DNA from: Fusobacterium ulcerans ATCC 49185
GTDB lineage: Bacteria; Fusobacteriota; Fusobacteriia; Fusobacteriales; Fusobacteriaceae
Direction of reading: 5' to 3'
Assembly: GCF_900683735.1 (NCBI RefSeq)
Contig: NZ_LR215979.1
Location: 1,798,001-1,862,000, forward strand
Length of the DNA: 64,000 nucleotides
Below the pieces are notes generated by a model. That model was not told the origin of the DNA and did not search any database. It saw only the letters and a program-made list of their open reading frames with translations. The translations under genes and the position numbers were made by a program. How positions within the stretch are numbered: the stretch's first letter is position 1; every line of letters starts with the position of its first letter. Below are positions 26,447 through 35,831 of this stretch, in pieces.

Positions 26447-27795
26447 AAATAATACTGGAAATTTTAAGACTAGCTCTTCCAGCAGTTGGGGAAATGATTC
26501 TTTATATGATGATATGGGTACTTGATACCATAATGGTTGGAAAACATAGTGGACAGCTTGGAGTTTCAGCTGTTGGACTTAGTTCAGAGGTAATGTACAC
26601 ATTTTCAAATATAATTGTGGCTATGGGATTATCAATTTCTATTACTTCAATAATCTCAAGGGCTATTGGTGGAAAAAACTATGAAAAAGCAAGATTGACT
26701 TCTGATATTGCTTTAAGGTTGGGACTCATATTTGCCTTTTTAATGGGTGGAATATTCTTTCTTTTCCCCCAGAAAATCTTAACAATTGTAGGAGCTGAAA
26801 AAGATATTTTATCTCTTGCAACTAAATATATGAGAATATGCTCTATTGCTGTAATGTGCAATATGACAACAAATACATTCAATGGAATATTCAGAGGATG
26901 CAAAAATACTAAAACACCTCTCTATACAGCTATAATAGTAAATATAGTAAATTTATCTCTTGATTATATTCTTATATTTGGTAAATTTGGTGCTCCAGAA
27001 CTAGGAGTCGTAGGAGGAGCTATTGCTACTGTTATTGGAAATGTATGTGGCCTATTATTCACATTGAGCCAATTAAAGAAAATACCATTTAAATTAAGTC
27101 CATTAGCTCCATTTAATAAAGAATATTTTAAAGAACTAGTGAGATTAACAATTCCTTCTTCTCTACAGGAAGGGGCTTTTAGTATAAATAAATTGATAAA
27201 TGTAGCTATTATTATGACTCTTGGGAGCTTATCATTTGCTTCTAATCAGATAGCTATTACAATTGAAAGTATCTCTTTTATGCCTGGCTGGGGATTTGCC
27301 ATAGCATGCACATCTCTTACAGGATATTCTATAGGTCAAAAAGATTATGTCAAGGCTAAAACATATATAAATTATTCTATATACCTCGCTTCTGGTATCA
27401 TGGGATTCTTTTCTATAATATTTCTTATCTTTCCAGAAAAACTCATTTCTCTTTTTATAAAGAGCAGTGAAACTGAAGTTATAGCTCTGGGGACTGTCTG
27501 TCTGATGCTTGCTTCAATTGAACAGATCCCTATAGCCATCTCAATGGTATTAGGGGGAGCTTTGAAAGGTACTGGAGATAGCAAGACTCCATTCAAAATA
27601 GTTTTATTTACAAACTGGGTTAGAAGACTTCCTCTTGTGTATTACTTTATTTATTTAAGAAGAAGTTCTGTCACTTATTTTTGGAAGATAACAGCTCTTC
27701 AATGGATAATAGAGGCTATCATTATTTTCATTGTATATCGTCATAAATGGAAAAAATATTATCAAACAGCAGATTTAAAAGAAAAGATTGCATAA
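26440..27795 (+). CDS. MATE-family multidrug/cation efflux transporter
   Basis: This 451-residue protein has about twelve membrane helices in two MatE halves. The halves start near GEMILYMMIWVLDTIMVG and IPSSLQEGAFSINKLINV, and the protein has a short cytosolic tail rich in Lys. MATE proteins export drugs or metabolites in exchange for Na+ or H+. The start lies inside the end of hflX (ATATGTTAAA, preceded by GAGGAGA), so translation is coupled to hflX. The transcript ends at the hairpin at 27803-27840. Substrate unknown. Confidence 0.92.
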   Translation: MLKIILEILRLALPAVGEMILYMMIWVLDTIMVGKHSGQLGVSAVGLSSEVMYTFSNIIVAMGLSISITSIISRAIGGKNYEKARLTSDIALRLGLIFAFLMGGIFFLFPQKILTIVGAEKDILSLATKYMRICSIAVMCNMTTNTFNGIFRGCKNTKTPLYTAIIVNIVNLSLDYILIFGKFGAPELGVVGGAIATVIGNVCGLLFTLSQLKKIPFKLSPLAPFNKEYFKELVRLTIPSSLQEGAFSINKLINVAIIMTLGSLSFASNQIAITIESISFMPGWGFAIACTSLTGYSIGQKDYVKAKTYINYSIYLASGIMGFFSIIFLIFPEKLISLFIKSSETEVIALGTVCLMLASIEQIPIAISMVLGGALKGTGDSKTPFKIVLFTNWVRRLPLVYYFIYLRRSSVTYFWKITALQWIIEAIIIFIVYRHKWKKYYQTADLKEKIA

Positions 27796-27802
27796 AGGCT
27801 GG

Positions 27803-27840
27803 AAAAGGGGCTGCTGCAAATTTAAAACAGCCCTTTTTTT
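27803..27840 (+). terminator. terminator after the MATE gene (GGGCTG-hairpin family)
   Basis: AAGGGGCTG...CAGCCCTTTTTTT. The stem and the loop sequence GCAAATTTAAAA recur almost exactly at 55184-55221. Confidence 0.85.
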
Positions 27841-27845
27841 ATGTA

Positions 27846-27898
27846 AAATAAAAGAGGCTATACAAATTAGTTTATAACTCACTAATTTGCAACAGCCC
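27846..27898 (-). terminator. terminator of the ATC-hydrolase-like gene (same hairpin family)
   Basis: Minus strand: GGGCTGTTGCAAATTAGTGAG pairs imperfectly with CTAATTTGTATAGCCTC across a loop of about 7 nt, followed by TTTTATTTTA. It shares the core GGGCTGTTGCAAATT with 55184-55221. Confidence 0.75.
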
Positions 27899-27913
27899 AT
27901 TTATAATTATATT

Positions 27914-28606
27914 TTAGATTAAATTAAAATCTATATTTAAATAAGAAAGCAGTACCTCTGCCATTTCCTCTCCATATTCTTCAGCAAAATTTTTTAAAAC
28001 TTTCAAAGCTATTTCTTCTCCATTTATTTTAAAAATAGCTGTTGTTATATCTTTAAAAGTTTTATAACAATGTCCACAATGATAATCAAATTTTTTTATA
28101 TTTTCCAGACTTCTTATAAATTTCTGTTCTTTTTTAAAATCAGCTCCTTTCATAATTTGAATACAACACTCATGTTCATACATACTCTGTGGAACTTCAA
28201 AAATTAAATATGGATTAAATCCCCTCACAATGGCCTTATCTAAATGACTACAATAAACAATTCCTGCTTTATCTAAGTTCATTTTTTTAAATTGTTCTGC
28301 CCAAGGACATTGTAATATTTTTATTTCATAGTCTGGAGAGTATGTTACTTCCTCAACTTGATTAATTGCTCCTTCTCTTTTTAATGTTTCACTACTTATC
28401 CATTCTCCATATTCTCTGTATACAGCAAATGTAAGTTGCTTATTATCTCTTATTGCTCTTTGAGCCATTCTAGAACCTCTTTGTTCAGCATAACGCTGTG
28501 TTGCCATAATAAAAGCTTGCTCCCCTTGTTCTCCATAAATTTCTACAAGTTCTTTATAAAATGAAGCTGCTATGAAAGCATGGTGCTTTTCTGTGAATTC
28601 TTTCAT
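27914..28606 (-). CDS. L-2-amino-thiazoline-4-carboxylate hydrolase-family protein
   Basis: The 230-residue protein matches the ATC hydrolase family in size and layout. It has an N-terminal helix-rich part (KHHAFIAASFYKELVEIYGEQG, shown only in part as a landmark), then QCPWAEQFKKMNL, IVYCSHLDKAIVRGFNP and a C-terminal half with a Cys-His cluster (FDYHCGHCYKTFKD). The founding enzyme hydrolyses a thiazoline to N-carbamoyl-cysteine, but most members are uncharacterised. The CHC cluster might bind a metal. It is a lone gene with its own terminator. The biochemical role here is not readable. Confidence 0.78.
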   Translation of the reverse strand: MKEFTEKHHAFIAASFYKELVEIYGEQGEQAFIMATQRYAEQRGSRMAQRAIRDNKQLTFAVYREYGEWISSETLKREGAINQVEEVTYSPDYEIKILQCPWAEQFKKMNLDKAGIVYCSHLDKAIVRGFNPYLIFEVPQSMYEHECCIQIMKGADFKKEQKFIRSLENIKKFDYHCGHCYKTFKDITTAIFKINGEEIALKVLKNFAEEYGEEMAEVLLSYLNIDFNLI

Positions 28607-28683
28607 AATCCCTCCTAAAACTTATTTTATTCTACTTAGTCAATACTATTATACAACAATTTAATTTTATTTTATTATAAATA

Positions 28684-28717
28684 AAGAGGCTTAAAAGAAT
28701 TTTTTCTTCGGCCTCTT
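28684..28717 (-). terminator. terminator of bioD
   Basis: AAGAGGC pairs with GCCTCTT around a loop of about 20 nt that can extend the stem with AAGAA/TTCTT. The U-tract is broken (TTTATTTAT), so efficiency is uncertain. Confidence 0.5.
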
Positions 28718-28750
28718 CTCTTTATTTGTTATTTCTCTTTTTAAAATAAA

Positions 28751-29437
28751 TTACTTTGCCTCTGCTTCTAAAAACTTTAAAAGATCCATTTGATCTATTG
28801 CCTCTTGCCCATATTTTAATAATAAATAATTTTCTATTCCACTCATATGCATCACAATCTCTCTGTTATCTTCTTCGTAACCAGTTCTGTCATATGATCT
28901 TTCTATAGAATTAAATATAAAGCCTTGTATTTTTATTCCCATGTTCTGCAGAGCATTTACTGTAAGCATTGTATGATTTATACTTCCTACACGATTTCCA
29001 GTAACTACTATCACTGGTATATTCAATGTTTTTATTAAATCATACATATAATATTTTCCTCTAACTATTGGAACAAAAAGTCCACCTGCTCCTTCTACAA
29101 TTAAAGTATCATATTTTTTACACAGCTTTTCCCAATGTTTTTTTATTTTTTCTGGTTTTACTTCTACTTTATCTAATTCAGCAGCTAAATGTGGAGATAC
29201 TTCAGCTCTTAATAAATATGTTGTCATATCTGTATCATATGGTATTTTATTATACTCACATAAAAATTCCACATCTGGAGAAATCAATTTCCCTAACATT
29301 TCAAAAGCTCCGCTTTGAACTGGTTTGTAGTACCCTCCATTTATTTTCTTTACTCCCTGATAAAGAAGAGTACTCACATAGGTTTTCCCAATACCTGTAT
29401 CTGTCCCTATTACAAAATAACCTTTATTTAAATTCAT
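28751..29437 (-). CDS. bioD: dethiobiotin synthetase
   Basis: This 228-residue ATP-dependent carboxylase has Walker A GTDTGIGKTYVS, KPVQSGAF, the AEVSPHLAAE substrate segment and VEGAGGLFVPI. It closes the ureido ring from DAPA and CO2, the next-to-last step of biotin synthesis. I use the ATG at 29437, preceded by GAGGGGGAAGG; a TTG 15 bases earlier is in frame but overlaps that ribosome binding site. No bioA, bioB or bioF lies next to it, so either the genes are scattered or the pathway is partial. Confidence 0.93.
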   Translation of the reverse strand: MNLNKGYFVIGTDTGIGKTYVSTLLYQGVKKINGGYYKPVQSGAFEMLGKLISPDVEFLCEYNKIPYDTDMTTYLLRAEVSPHLAAELDKVEVKPEKIKKHWEKLCKKYDTLIVEGAGGLFVPIVRGKYYMYDLIKTLNIPVIVVTGNRVGSINHTMLTVNALQNMGIKIQGFIFNSIERSYDRTGYEEDNREIVMHMSGIENYLLLKYGQEAIDQMDLLKFLEAEAK

Positions 29438-29661
29438 ACCCTTCCCCCTCAATCATCTTTTTACCACTCTTAAGATTTTTTCTTTTATATTTTTAATAAA
29501 GTTTTTCACGATTTTAAGTAGCTCCTTTTTATACTTTTAAAAAATTTCTCTACATTCAAATATATCACAAAATTCCAAATATTTAAAGTACTATGTATTA
29601 TTGAGATTTTTTATGATAAAATATTTTATAATACTAAAAAATAGAAAGCAGGTTTTAGATA

Positions 29662-30516
29662 ATGGAAAAAAAAATAAGAATAACTCTCCTAAAGCAAGTC
29701 ATGGAAATAATTGAGTCTGATCTAGATAATTTTAAAATAACAAAAAACTATCTTCTGAATTATATATTTGAATATATGAAAAATGAAAAAATAAATGATA
29801 GTTTTTTCTTTGATGGAGAAAAAACTATCATACAATTTAATTTAAATAAAAAAAATTTGAGTACATATTATGATTTTTTAATGGAAAAAAATATACAGGT
29901 AGAGGCAGATTTCATAAGAAAACTTATTTATAAATATGCTAATCAATCAAGGAAGAACAGAGAACTTTTTATCTTTCATTCTATAATAGAAAGAATAGAA
30001 TCAGCAATAAAAGATAAAAAACTTATAAAAATACATTTTAAAGATAAAAGAATAACTTCTGTACTGCCTTTCTATATTGGAAGTTCTAAGCTGGAGCTAT
30101 CTAATTATCTTTTTTGCTATGATATGGAAGAAGAAAAATATAGAAACTATAGAATCAGTAATATAGATACTATTTTTATTACTAAAGAAAGAAAAATTTG
30201 GGAAGATATGAAATTTGTAGAAAAAGTGATACAAGATTTTGATCCTTTCCTTTCACAAGGAAAAAAGATAAAAGCTATTTTAACTCCAGAAGGAGAAAAA
30301 ATTTTAAAAGAAGTAAAATTAAATCGTCCTGAAATTATCTCTAAAAAAGAGAATTTTTATGAATTTCAATGCTCGGAAGAAAAGGCTAAAAGATACTTTA
30401 CATACTTTTTGGACGAAATTGAGATATTAGAACCTCTAAGTCTACGAGAATGGTTTAAAAACAAATATTTAAATGCTTGTAAAAAATATCTTGACAATTT
30501 TGTTTTTAAAAAGTAA
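29662..30516 (+). CDS. WYL-domain protein, probable regulator
   Basis: This 284-residue protein has a central WYL domain (about 105-180: IKIHFKDKRITSVLPFYIG...YRNYRISNIDTIFI) and a C-terminal WCX-like part (about 190-270). WYL domains sense ligands, often nucleic acid or nucleotides, in regulators. The N-terminal 100 residues do not show an obvious winged helix. They do contain ITKNYLLNYIFEYMKNEK, which could be a helix-turn-helix or ribbon-helix of another kind. The gene stands alone, followed by a small coiled-coil protein gene 72 bases later. No target is evident. Confidence 0.78.
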   Translation: MEKKIRITLLKQVMEIIESDLDNFKITKNYLLNYIFEYMKNEKINDSFFFDGEKTIIQFNLNKKNLSTYYDFLMEKNIQVEADFIRKLIYKYANQSRKNRELFIFHSIIERIESAIKDKKLIKIHFKDKRITSVLPFYIGSSKLELSNYLFCYDMEEEKYRNYRISNIDTIFITKERKIWEDMKFVEKVIQDFDPFLSQGKKIKAILTPEGEKILKEVKLNRPEIISKKENFYEFQCSEEKAKRYFTYFLDEIEILEPLSLREWFKNKYLNACKKYLDNFVFKK

Positions 30517-30588
30517 AATGATAAAAAATAAATTTCATTTAGTTTTTAAGAAATTTATTAATTTTATTTTTTAAAGGAGTGATATTTT

Positions 30589-30789
30589 ATGACAGAAAAA
30601 AATCTTAATCTAATCAAAGAACTTGAAGAACAAATCGAAGAAATCAAAATCAAACTTAAAGCAAGTAATTGTGAAGATGAAAAAGAAAAACTAGCTGATA
30701 ATTATCAAAAGATATACACAGAATTAAATGAAGTATATCTAGAAAACGAAAAAATCTCAAGTAGACTGGAAAGAGAAAATGGATTATAG
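30589..30789 (+). CDS. small coiled-coil protein, unknown function
   Basis: This 66-residue protein is nearly all charged helix (LIKELEEQIEEIKIKLKAS...), a predicted coiled coil with heptad Leu/Ile. It has a good ribosome binding site (AAAGGAGTG, eight bases before ATG) and a strong terminator 25 bases after the stop, so it looks like a real gene. I recognise no family. Codon use agrees with neighbours. It might pair with the upstream WYL protein; there is no direct evidence. Confidence 0.7.
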   Translation: MTEKNLNLIKELEEQIEEIKIKLKASNCEDEKEKLADNYQKIYTELNEVYLENEKISSRLERENGL

Positions 30790-30813
30790 TACTATATTTA
30801 AGATAATCCTATG

Positions 30814-30858
30814 AAAAAAGCTGACTAAATATTATTTTTAGCCAGCTTTTGTTTTTTT
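30814..30858 (+). terminator. terminator after the coiled-coil gene
   Basis: AAAAGCTG-CTAAA pairs with TTTAG-CAGCTTTT, followed by GTTTTTTT. Confidence 0.85.
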
Positions 30859-30892
30859 ATTTTTATAAAACAGCAACTTCTTGATCTTAATA

Positions 30893-33800
30893 TCAATTCC
30901 TATCAATTAAAAAATTTTCAAATATATTGTTTTTGGGCTGAGGTTTTCCAAAATAATATCCTTGTATATAATCTATTTTTAAATTACTTACAAGATCAAA
31001 TTCCTCTTTAGTTTCAATTCCCTCTAGACATACTTTAATATTTACTGCATGACAAATTCTTGTAATAAACTCAATAAAAGTGATATCAAATCTACTTTTT
31101 AGTATATCCTTTACAAAAGCACGATCTATTTTTACTATATTAGCAGGAACCTGTTTTAGTATACCAAGTGAAGAATATCCCGTTCCAAAATCATCCATTG
31201 CTGTTTTTATTCCAATATCTTTCATTTGACTGTACATTTCATGCAATGTTTCAATACTCTTAATTATACAGCTTTCTGTCAATTCCAAAATAATATTTTC
31301 AGGTGGAATCTTTTCTTCTGTAATTATAGTTTTTACATCATTTAAAAAATTTTCATCTAAAAGTTGTATAAAGGAACAATTTACACTCACAGTGATATCT
31401 TTATTATATTTCAACATTTCCTTACAAGCCTTTGCAGCTTCTTTCATTACCCATTTACCAACTGGGATTATTAAGCCGCTTTCTTCTAATATTGGAATAA
31501 ATTCATTAGGAGAAACACTCCCAAACTTTTCACATTTCCATCTTAACAAAGCTTCTACACCTTTTAGTTCTGTAGTTTTAGAAAATACCTGTGGTTGATA
31601 GTATACTTCAAATCCTTCAAATCCATTTTCTATACTTTCTCTGATATGACGAAGTATTTCTAAGAAACGCGATTTATGCTCCAATATCTCATTAGAGAAA
31701 AATACTATTCTATCTTTTCCACTCTTTTTTGCATATTGCAATGAATAGTCTGTATATTTATATAATTCTTGATATTTATTTCCATCTTGTGGATAAAGAG
31801 AACATCCTGCAGAAATGGTTACAAATGTTTTTGATCTTTCAAAAAGCTGCTGACGAGAAAATTTCATTTTTATTTTATCATATATATTCTGCAGTTCATC
31901 TTGATCTGTATTTTCTACTAAAATACCAAATTGATCTCCATCCAATCTATAAGCTAAAGCATTTCTTGGAAGAGATGACTGAATTATCTGAGCTGTCATT
32001 TTTAAAATTCCATCTCCAAATTCTCTATCATACATTTCATTTACCTGTTTGAAATCATCTATTCCTAAAATCATCATTCCAATAGTTTCCACAGCATAAT
32101 TTTTAACTTTTTCTTCAAAAGATTTAGAAAACTCATTTATATTTAATAATCTTGTTACAATATCAATTTTATTTTGTTTTCCCAGTAATGTCATTATCCC
32201 AGCAAAAATACTTGGTTTTCCAACTTCATCACGCATTAAATGCCCTCTGCATTTAAGCCATACATATTCTCCATCTTTATTTTTAGCTCTAAATTCTACA
32301 AGATGATAATCTGTCTGATCTTCTCCTATCTCCATATTAGATTGATAAAATTTTTCCCAATCATCTTCATGAACTATATTTTTCCAGAGATAAATTGGAT
32401 CTTGGACTATTTCAGAAGGAAGATTAAACATTTCTACCATTGCAGGGGTATATTTAAATCTACCTGTTTTCATATTACATATATAAATAAAATCATCTGT
32501 ACTCATTACTAAAGCTTCATATAAAAGGTCCTTATCATATATAAAATCTTTTTCAGTTATGGCAAATTTAGTATTGTTTATTTCACCAGAATCATCTATT
32601 TTATTTTTATGATATTTCAATTTTTGAAAATAAAGTTTTTTGTCAGCTTTTGCTATAACATCATTTTCAAAAATTTCTTCTTCAGGCTTAGTTTCTACAG
32701 TTCCAAAACAGAAAGAAAACTCAAATTCTTTTTTCAGTTCTTTCTTCTTTATTTTTAATTTATCTATACATCCAAACAGCAGTTTTATGACTTCTTTTTC
32801 ACTTCTATCTTCAAAAACAACTATAAAATTATCTCCTTCTAATCTAAATATAAATTCTTTCTTGTTTAGATAGCTTTTTATCATTTTTATAGTTTCTATA
32901 ATTGCTAAATCCCCTTCATTATGACCATATTTTTCATTGATCATTTTCAAGTCATCCATATCTACAGAAGCTACTACTAAACTCTTCTTATTTTTCTTAG
33001 CTTCCTGAATAGATTTAGCCATTTCAACTTTTCCAGCTCTCCAGTTCAAAGCATCATTGCATAAAATATCTTGAATAACATTTTGCTTCAAAGCAATTGT
33101 ATCAGTTATATCAGTAGATTCTTGAAAATGGACGATAGAACCATCTATCCATCTTATTAAACTGTCATAATTTTCATATGTTTTTCCTGTTATAGCTCCA
33201 TTTTCTCTCCATATCATACTTGATTGTTCATCCTTTTTTTCTAGAAGCTTTGGTATAGGACAGAAATCACATCTCTTGCTCATACCTTTCTGGAGAATTT
33301 TCCAACACTTTTCTCCTTCTGGTTCAGCAATATTATAGCTTTCTTTCATCTTTTTATTCATAAATAATATTTTATCATTTTTTATATCTGTTACATAAAG
33401 ATTTGTATTCATGTTATCCAAAATTTCATTGAATATCCAAGATTGTATAAAAAATTTATCATATTTTAATTTACTTGTATAATATATCTCCATAATTAAA
33501 GAAAAGGTTTTTAATAAGGTAGTTTCTTCTTTAGTCCAATTTCCATTTTCTTTTTTTCTTCCAACCAGTATTCCACCAATGCAAAAATCTTCCTGAATAT
33601 TTTTTACAGGAAGAAACATAAAGCTATTTTGTGCTGTATTTTTTATCTTATATATTTTTTCATTACTATCCAAGAAAAGATACTCTTTAGCCTTCATAGA
33701 CTCTTCAAATAACTTAAAAAGATTATTATATAAAAATTTTTTCATTGTAGTATTGTTTATATCACAATCATTCCAAAAAAAATCACTTCTAATCTCTTTT

Positions 33801-33967
33801 CTTTCATTTAATATAATTACATTAAGCAAAGAAATATCGCATTCTTTCTTTAAATCTTCTAACATTTTTAGCTTTTCTGAATATGCATATTCATCTTTTT
33901 TTAACATTTTTCCCAAATTCAAAAAAGCTTTATACACACTTTCTGTTTTTAAGTTTCCCAGATTCAT
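30893..33967 (-). CDS. GAF-PAS-GGDEF-PAS-GGDEF-EAL c-di-GMP signalling protein, probable phosphodiesterase
   Basis: The 1024-residue cytosolic protein has, in order: a GAF-like region (about 30-175), a PAS domain with a CDFCPIP Cys cluster (about 180-295), a GGDEF domain with EGDNF (near 376), a second PAS (about 485-610), a GGDEF domain with DGDQF (near 676) and an EAL domain (about 780-1024). EAL residues look intact: EALLRW, ELTES, DDFGTGYSS, KIDRAFV, EGIET. Both GGDEF sites are altered, so cyclase activity is doubtful and c-di-GMP hydrolysis is the likelier output. No membrane segments. It is a lone gene with GGAGGT before ATG. Confidence 0.9.
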   Translation of the reverse strand: MNLGNLKTESVYKAFLNLGKMLKKDEYAYSEKLKMLEDLKKECDISLLNVIILNERKEIRSDFFWNDCDINNTTMKKFLYNNLFKLFEESMKAKEYLFLDSNEKIYKIKNTAQNSFMFLPVKNIQEDFCIGGILVGRKKENGNWTKEETTLLKTFSLIMEIYYTSKLKYDKFFIQSWIFNEILDNMNTNLYVTDIKNDKILFMNKKMKESYNIAEPEGEKCWKILQKGMSKRCDFCPIPKLLEKKDEQSSMIWRENGAITGKTYENYDSLIRWIDGSIVHFQESTDITDTIALKQNVIQDILCNDALNWRAGKVEMAKSIQEAKKNKKSLVVASVDMDDLKMINEKYGHNEGDLAIIETIKMIKSYLNKKEFIFRLEGDNFIVVFEDRSEKEVIKLLFGCIDKLKIKKKELKKEFEFSFCFGTVETKPEEEIFENDVIAKADKKLYFQKLKYHKNKIDDSGEINNTKFAITEKDFIYDKDLLYEALVMSTDDFIYICNMKTGRFKYTPAMVEMFNLPSEIVQDPIYLWKNIVHEDDWEKFYQSNMEIGEDQTDYHLVEFRAKNKDGEYVWLKCRGHLMRDEVGKPSIFAGIMTLLGKQNKIDIVTRLLNINEFSKSFEEKVKNYAVETIGMMILGIDDFKQVNEMYDREFGDGILKMTAQIIQSSLPRNALAYRLDGDQFGILVENTDQDELQNIYDKIKMKFSRQQLFERSKTFVTISAGCSLYPQDGNKYQELYKYTDYSLQYAKKSGKDRIVFFSNEILEHKSRFLEILRHIRESIENGFEGFEVYYQPQVFSKTTELKGVEALLRWKCEKFGSVSPNEFIPILEESGLIIPVGKWVMKEAAKACKEMLKYNKDITVSVNCSFIQLLDENFLNDVKTIITEEKIPPENIILELTESCIIKSIETLHEMYSQMKDIGIKTAMDDFGTGYSSLGILKQVPANIVKIDRAFVKDILKSRFDITFIEFITRICHAVNIKVCLEGIETKEEFDLVSNLKIDYIQGYYFGKPQPKNNIFENFLIDRN

Positions 33968-34081
33968 ATTACCACCTATATTGAATAGTCACCTTTATTA
34001 CTTTCTTCCCAATAAGCTAATGTATTCTCTACAATTTAGTTGTTGAAAATACTGTTTTTATTTTATTTATCAATTTTTTTA

Positions 34082-34372
34082 CTATTTGTCTTCTTTCTTT
34101 TTCTTTTCTAAATATTCATTCTGTACTCTTTCTATTACATCAAGCATCTTCTTTTGAATATGAGCATATCCAACCTCTTTAATATGAGGAAGAGTACAGT
34201 TTGAACAATCTTTTATTCCATGAGGAGTATATTTAAAATTTCCTCCACATTCTTCTCCCATCATATATAAAGGACAGTAGCAGAACATACAGTTGAAGTC
34301 TTCTATATTCTTTATTTCATGACATGGAAAAAATTCACATTCTTTATGATGTATAAATTTATAATTATTCAT
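34082..34372 (-). CDS. cysteine-rich small domain protein
   Basis: This 96-residue protein has nine Cys, in CEFFPC, CMFCYCPLY, EECGGNF and CSNCTLPH. The arrangement fits the Cys-rich small domain family (PF04071-like), probably zinc or Fe-S binding. Members often lie by cobalamin or radical-SAM genes, but none are here. The tail is a basic-acidic helix (KKMLDVIERVQNEYLEKKKK). It is preceded by AGGAGGTA. Function unknown. Confidence 0.82.
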   Translation of the reverse strand: MNNYKFIHHKECEFFPCHEIKNIEDFNCMFCYCPLYMMGEECGGNFKYTPHGIKDCSNCTLPHIKEVGYAHIQKKMLDVIERVQNEYLEKKKKEDK

Positions 34373-34520
34373 TGAAAATACCTCCTATTTACTTCTTACC
34401 TTAACTATAACCTTTTTAAGTGATTAAATCAAGAAAAACATTCCTATAAAATGCTTTTTAATACAATATTTAATAATTTTTTTATTTCTTCATATGAATA
34501 TAAAAAGTCATCTTTTAACT

Positions 34521-35249
34521 CTATCTTTCTTCTTTTGAGAGTATTTTAATTTCTTTTTTCTCATACATTATCTTTCCATCTTTCAAAAAAAATTGAACTG
34601 GATATATTTCTACTCCTTTCTCCATAGCTTCATAGAATAATTCTGAAAATTTCGGATCAGTTTCCCATTTAGGTCTGAAAGTATCTGCTTCTCTAAAAAC
34701 AAGAAGAAGCACTGCTGCTCTATCTCCACTTTCTTTTAATTTGATCAATTCTTTTAAATGTTTTTGAGCCCTTGTACTTGGAGCATCTGGGAACATTGCC
34801 TTTTTATTTAATGAAAGTGAAACTCCTTTTACTTCTACCCAGATTTTTTTATTATCTTTTTCAATAAGATAATCTATACGACTATCTCCATATTTTACTT
34901 CAGCTTTTATATTAGTATAATCTTCAAAGGGAGATAAGCTTTTGTCTCTTAAAAACTTTTCCGATATATACCTGTGATAAGATGAATTAATTAAAATATC
35001 TTCTTTATCATCTGATAATGCTGATATTACATCCCATTGAGTTTTTCTTTCGCTTCCATCTTTAGCTTTTTTTATCCCCACACTGTTACCCAGAAAAAGA
35101 AGCTCTCTTATCCTTCCTGAATCATGAACATGGCATGTTACAATGTTATTATCTGCAAGTTTAATATTTGCCACAAATCTATTTGGTCTTTCTACAAACT
35201 TTCCTCTTTTATCTATTCCTATTTCATAAATTAATTTTCCATATCTCAT
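34521..35249 (-). CDS. sfsA: DNA/RNA nuclease SfsA
   Basis: This 242-residue protein has the SfsA features: an N-terminal OB-like part (RPNRFVANIKLADN, CHVHDSGRIRELL) and a nuclease-like part with YGDSRIDYL, WVEVKGVSL, FPDAPSTRAQKHLKEL. The family was first named for sugar fermentation stimulation. Later work suggests nuclease activity, and the D...ExK pattern (RIDYL, VEVKG) is consistent with that. It is preceded by a terminator of the Rrf2 gene, so it has its own transcription unit. Confidence 0.92.
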   Translation of the reverse strand: MRYGKLIYEIGIDKRGKFVERPNRFVANIKLADNNIVTCHVHDSGRIRELLFLGNSVGIKKAKDGSERKTQWDVISALSDDKEDILINSSYHRYISEKFLRDKSLSPFEDYTNIKAEVKYGDSRIDYLIEKDNKKIWVEVKGVSLSLNKKAMFPDAPSTRAQKHLKELIKLKESGDRAAVLLLVFREADTFRPKWETDPKFSELFYEAMEKGVEIYPVQFFLKDGKIMYEKKEIKILSKEER

Positions 35250-35265
35250 ATACTTATCTCCTAAT

Positions 35266-35300
35266 GTAAAACAAGGCTGACCAAATTTAGCCAGCCTTTG
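35266..35300 (-). terminator. terminator of the Rrf2 gene
   Basis: Minus strand: AAGGCTG...CAGCCTT with a loop of about 12 nt, followed by GTTTTAC. The U-tract is short. Confidence 0.6.
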
Positions 35301-35314
35301 TTTCTGATTTTTTA

Positions 35315-35725
35315 TTAATACTTTCCATCTGCTAAATCTCTAAAGTTTACATCTTGTAATCTAGATATAAATTGAGATTCTATATCTTTTAATACTCTAT
35401 GCACTCCACAGTTTCCTTTTCTTAAAGTACAGCTTTCTGGGGATTCTAAACAATCTTTGATACAGATATCACCTTCAATTGATTCTATTGCATCTTTTAA
35501 AGTTATTTCACTGCTGTCTTTTTTCAATTTATACCCACCTTTAGCACCTTTGAAAATTATAACAAGATCAGCTTTCTCTAATTTTTTAAGTATTCTCAAA
35601 CTAAATAAATGAGGAATTTCTTCCTTCTCTGAAATTTCATTTGAGGATATAATTCTATTCTCTCCATTTATTGTTAAATACAGTAGTATTCTAAATACAT
35701 ATTCAATTTCATTCTTTAGTCTCAT
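35315..35725 (-). CDS. Rrf2-family transcriptional regulator
   Basis: The 136-residue protein has the Rrf2 winged helix (YVFRILLYLTINGE, ISSNEISEKEEIPHLFSLRIL, GAKGGYKLKKD). A Cys-rich loop follows at about 92-115 (CIKDCLESPESCTLRKGNC), with four Cys where IscR/NsrR members hold an Fe-S cluster. A redox or Fe-S sensing role is therefore likely. No iron-sulfur or NO genes are adjacent. It is monocistronic between DUF1385 and sfsA. Confidence 0.88.
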   Translation of the reverse strand: MRLKNEIEYVFRILLYLTINGENRIISSNEISEKEEIPHLFSLRILKKLEKADLVIIFKGAKGGYKLKKDSSEITLKDAIESIEGDICIKDCLESPESCTLRKGNCGVHRVLKDIESQFISRLQDVNFRDLADGKY

Positions 35726-35831
35726 TTTAGTCTCCTATGGTTCTATAAGTAAATTTATATACTGATTTTTGCACACTATACCTCATAATTATATCATACT
35801 AGTTGCATAATAACAATAATTTTTCTTTGTC

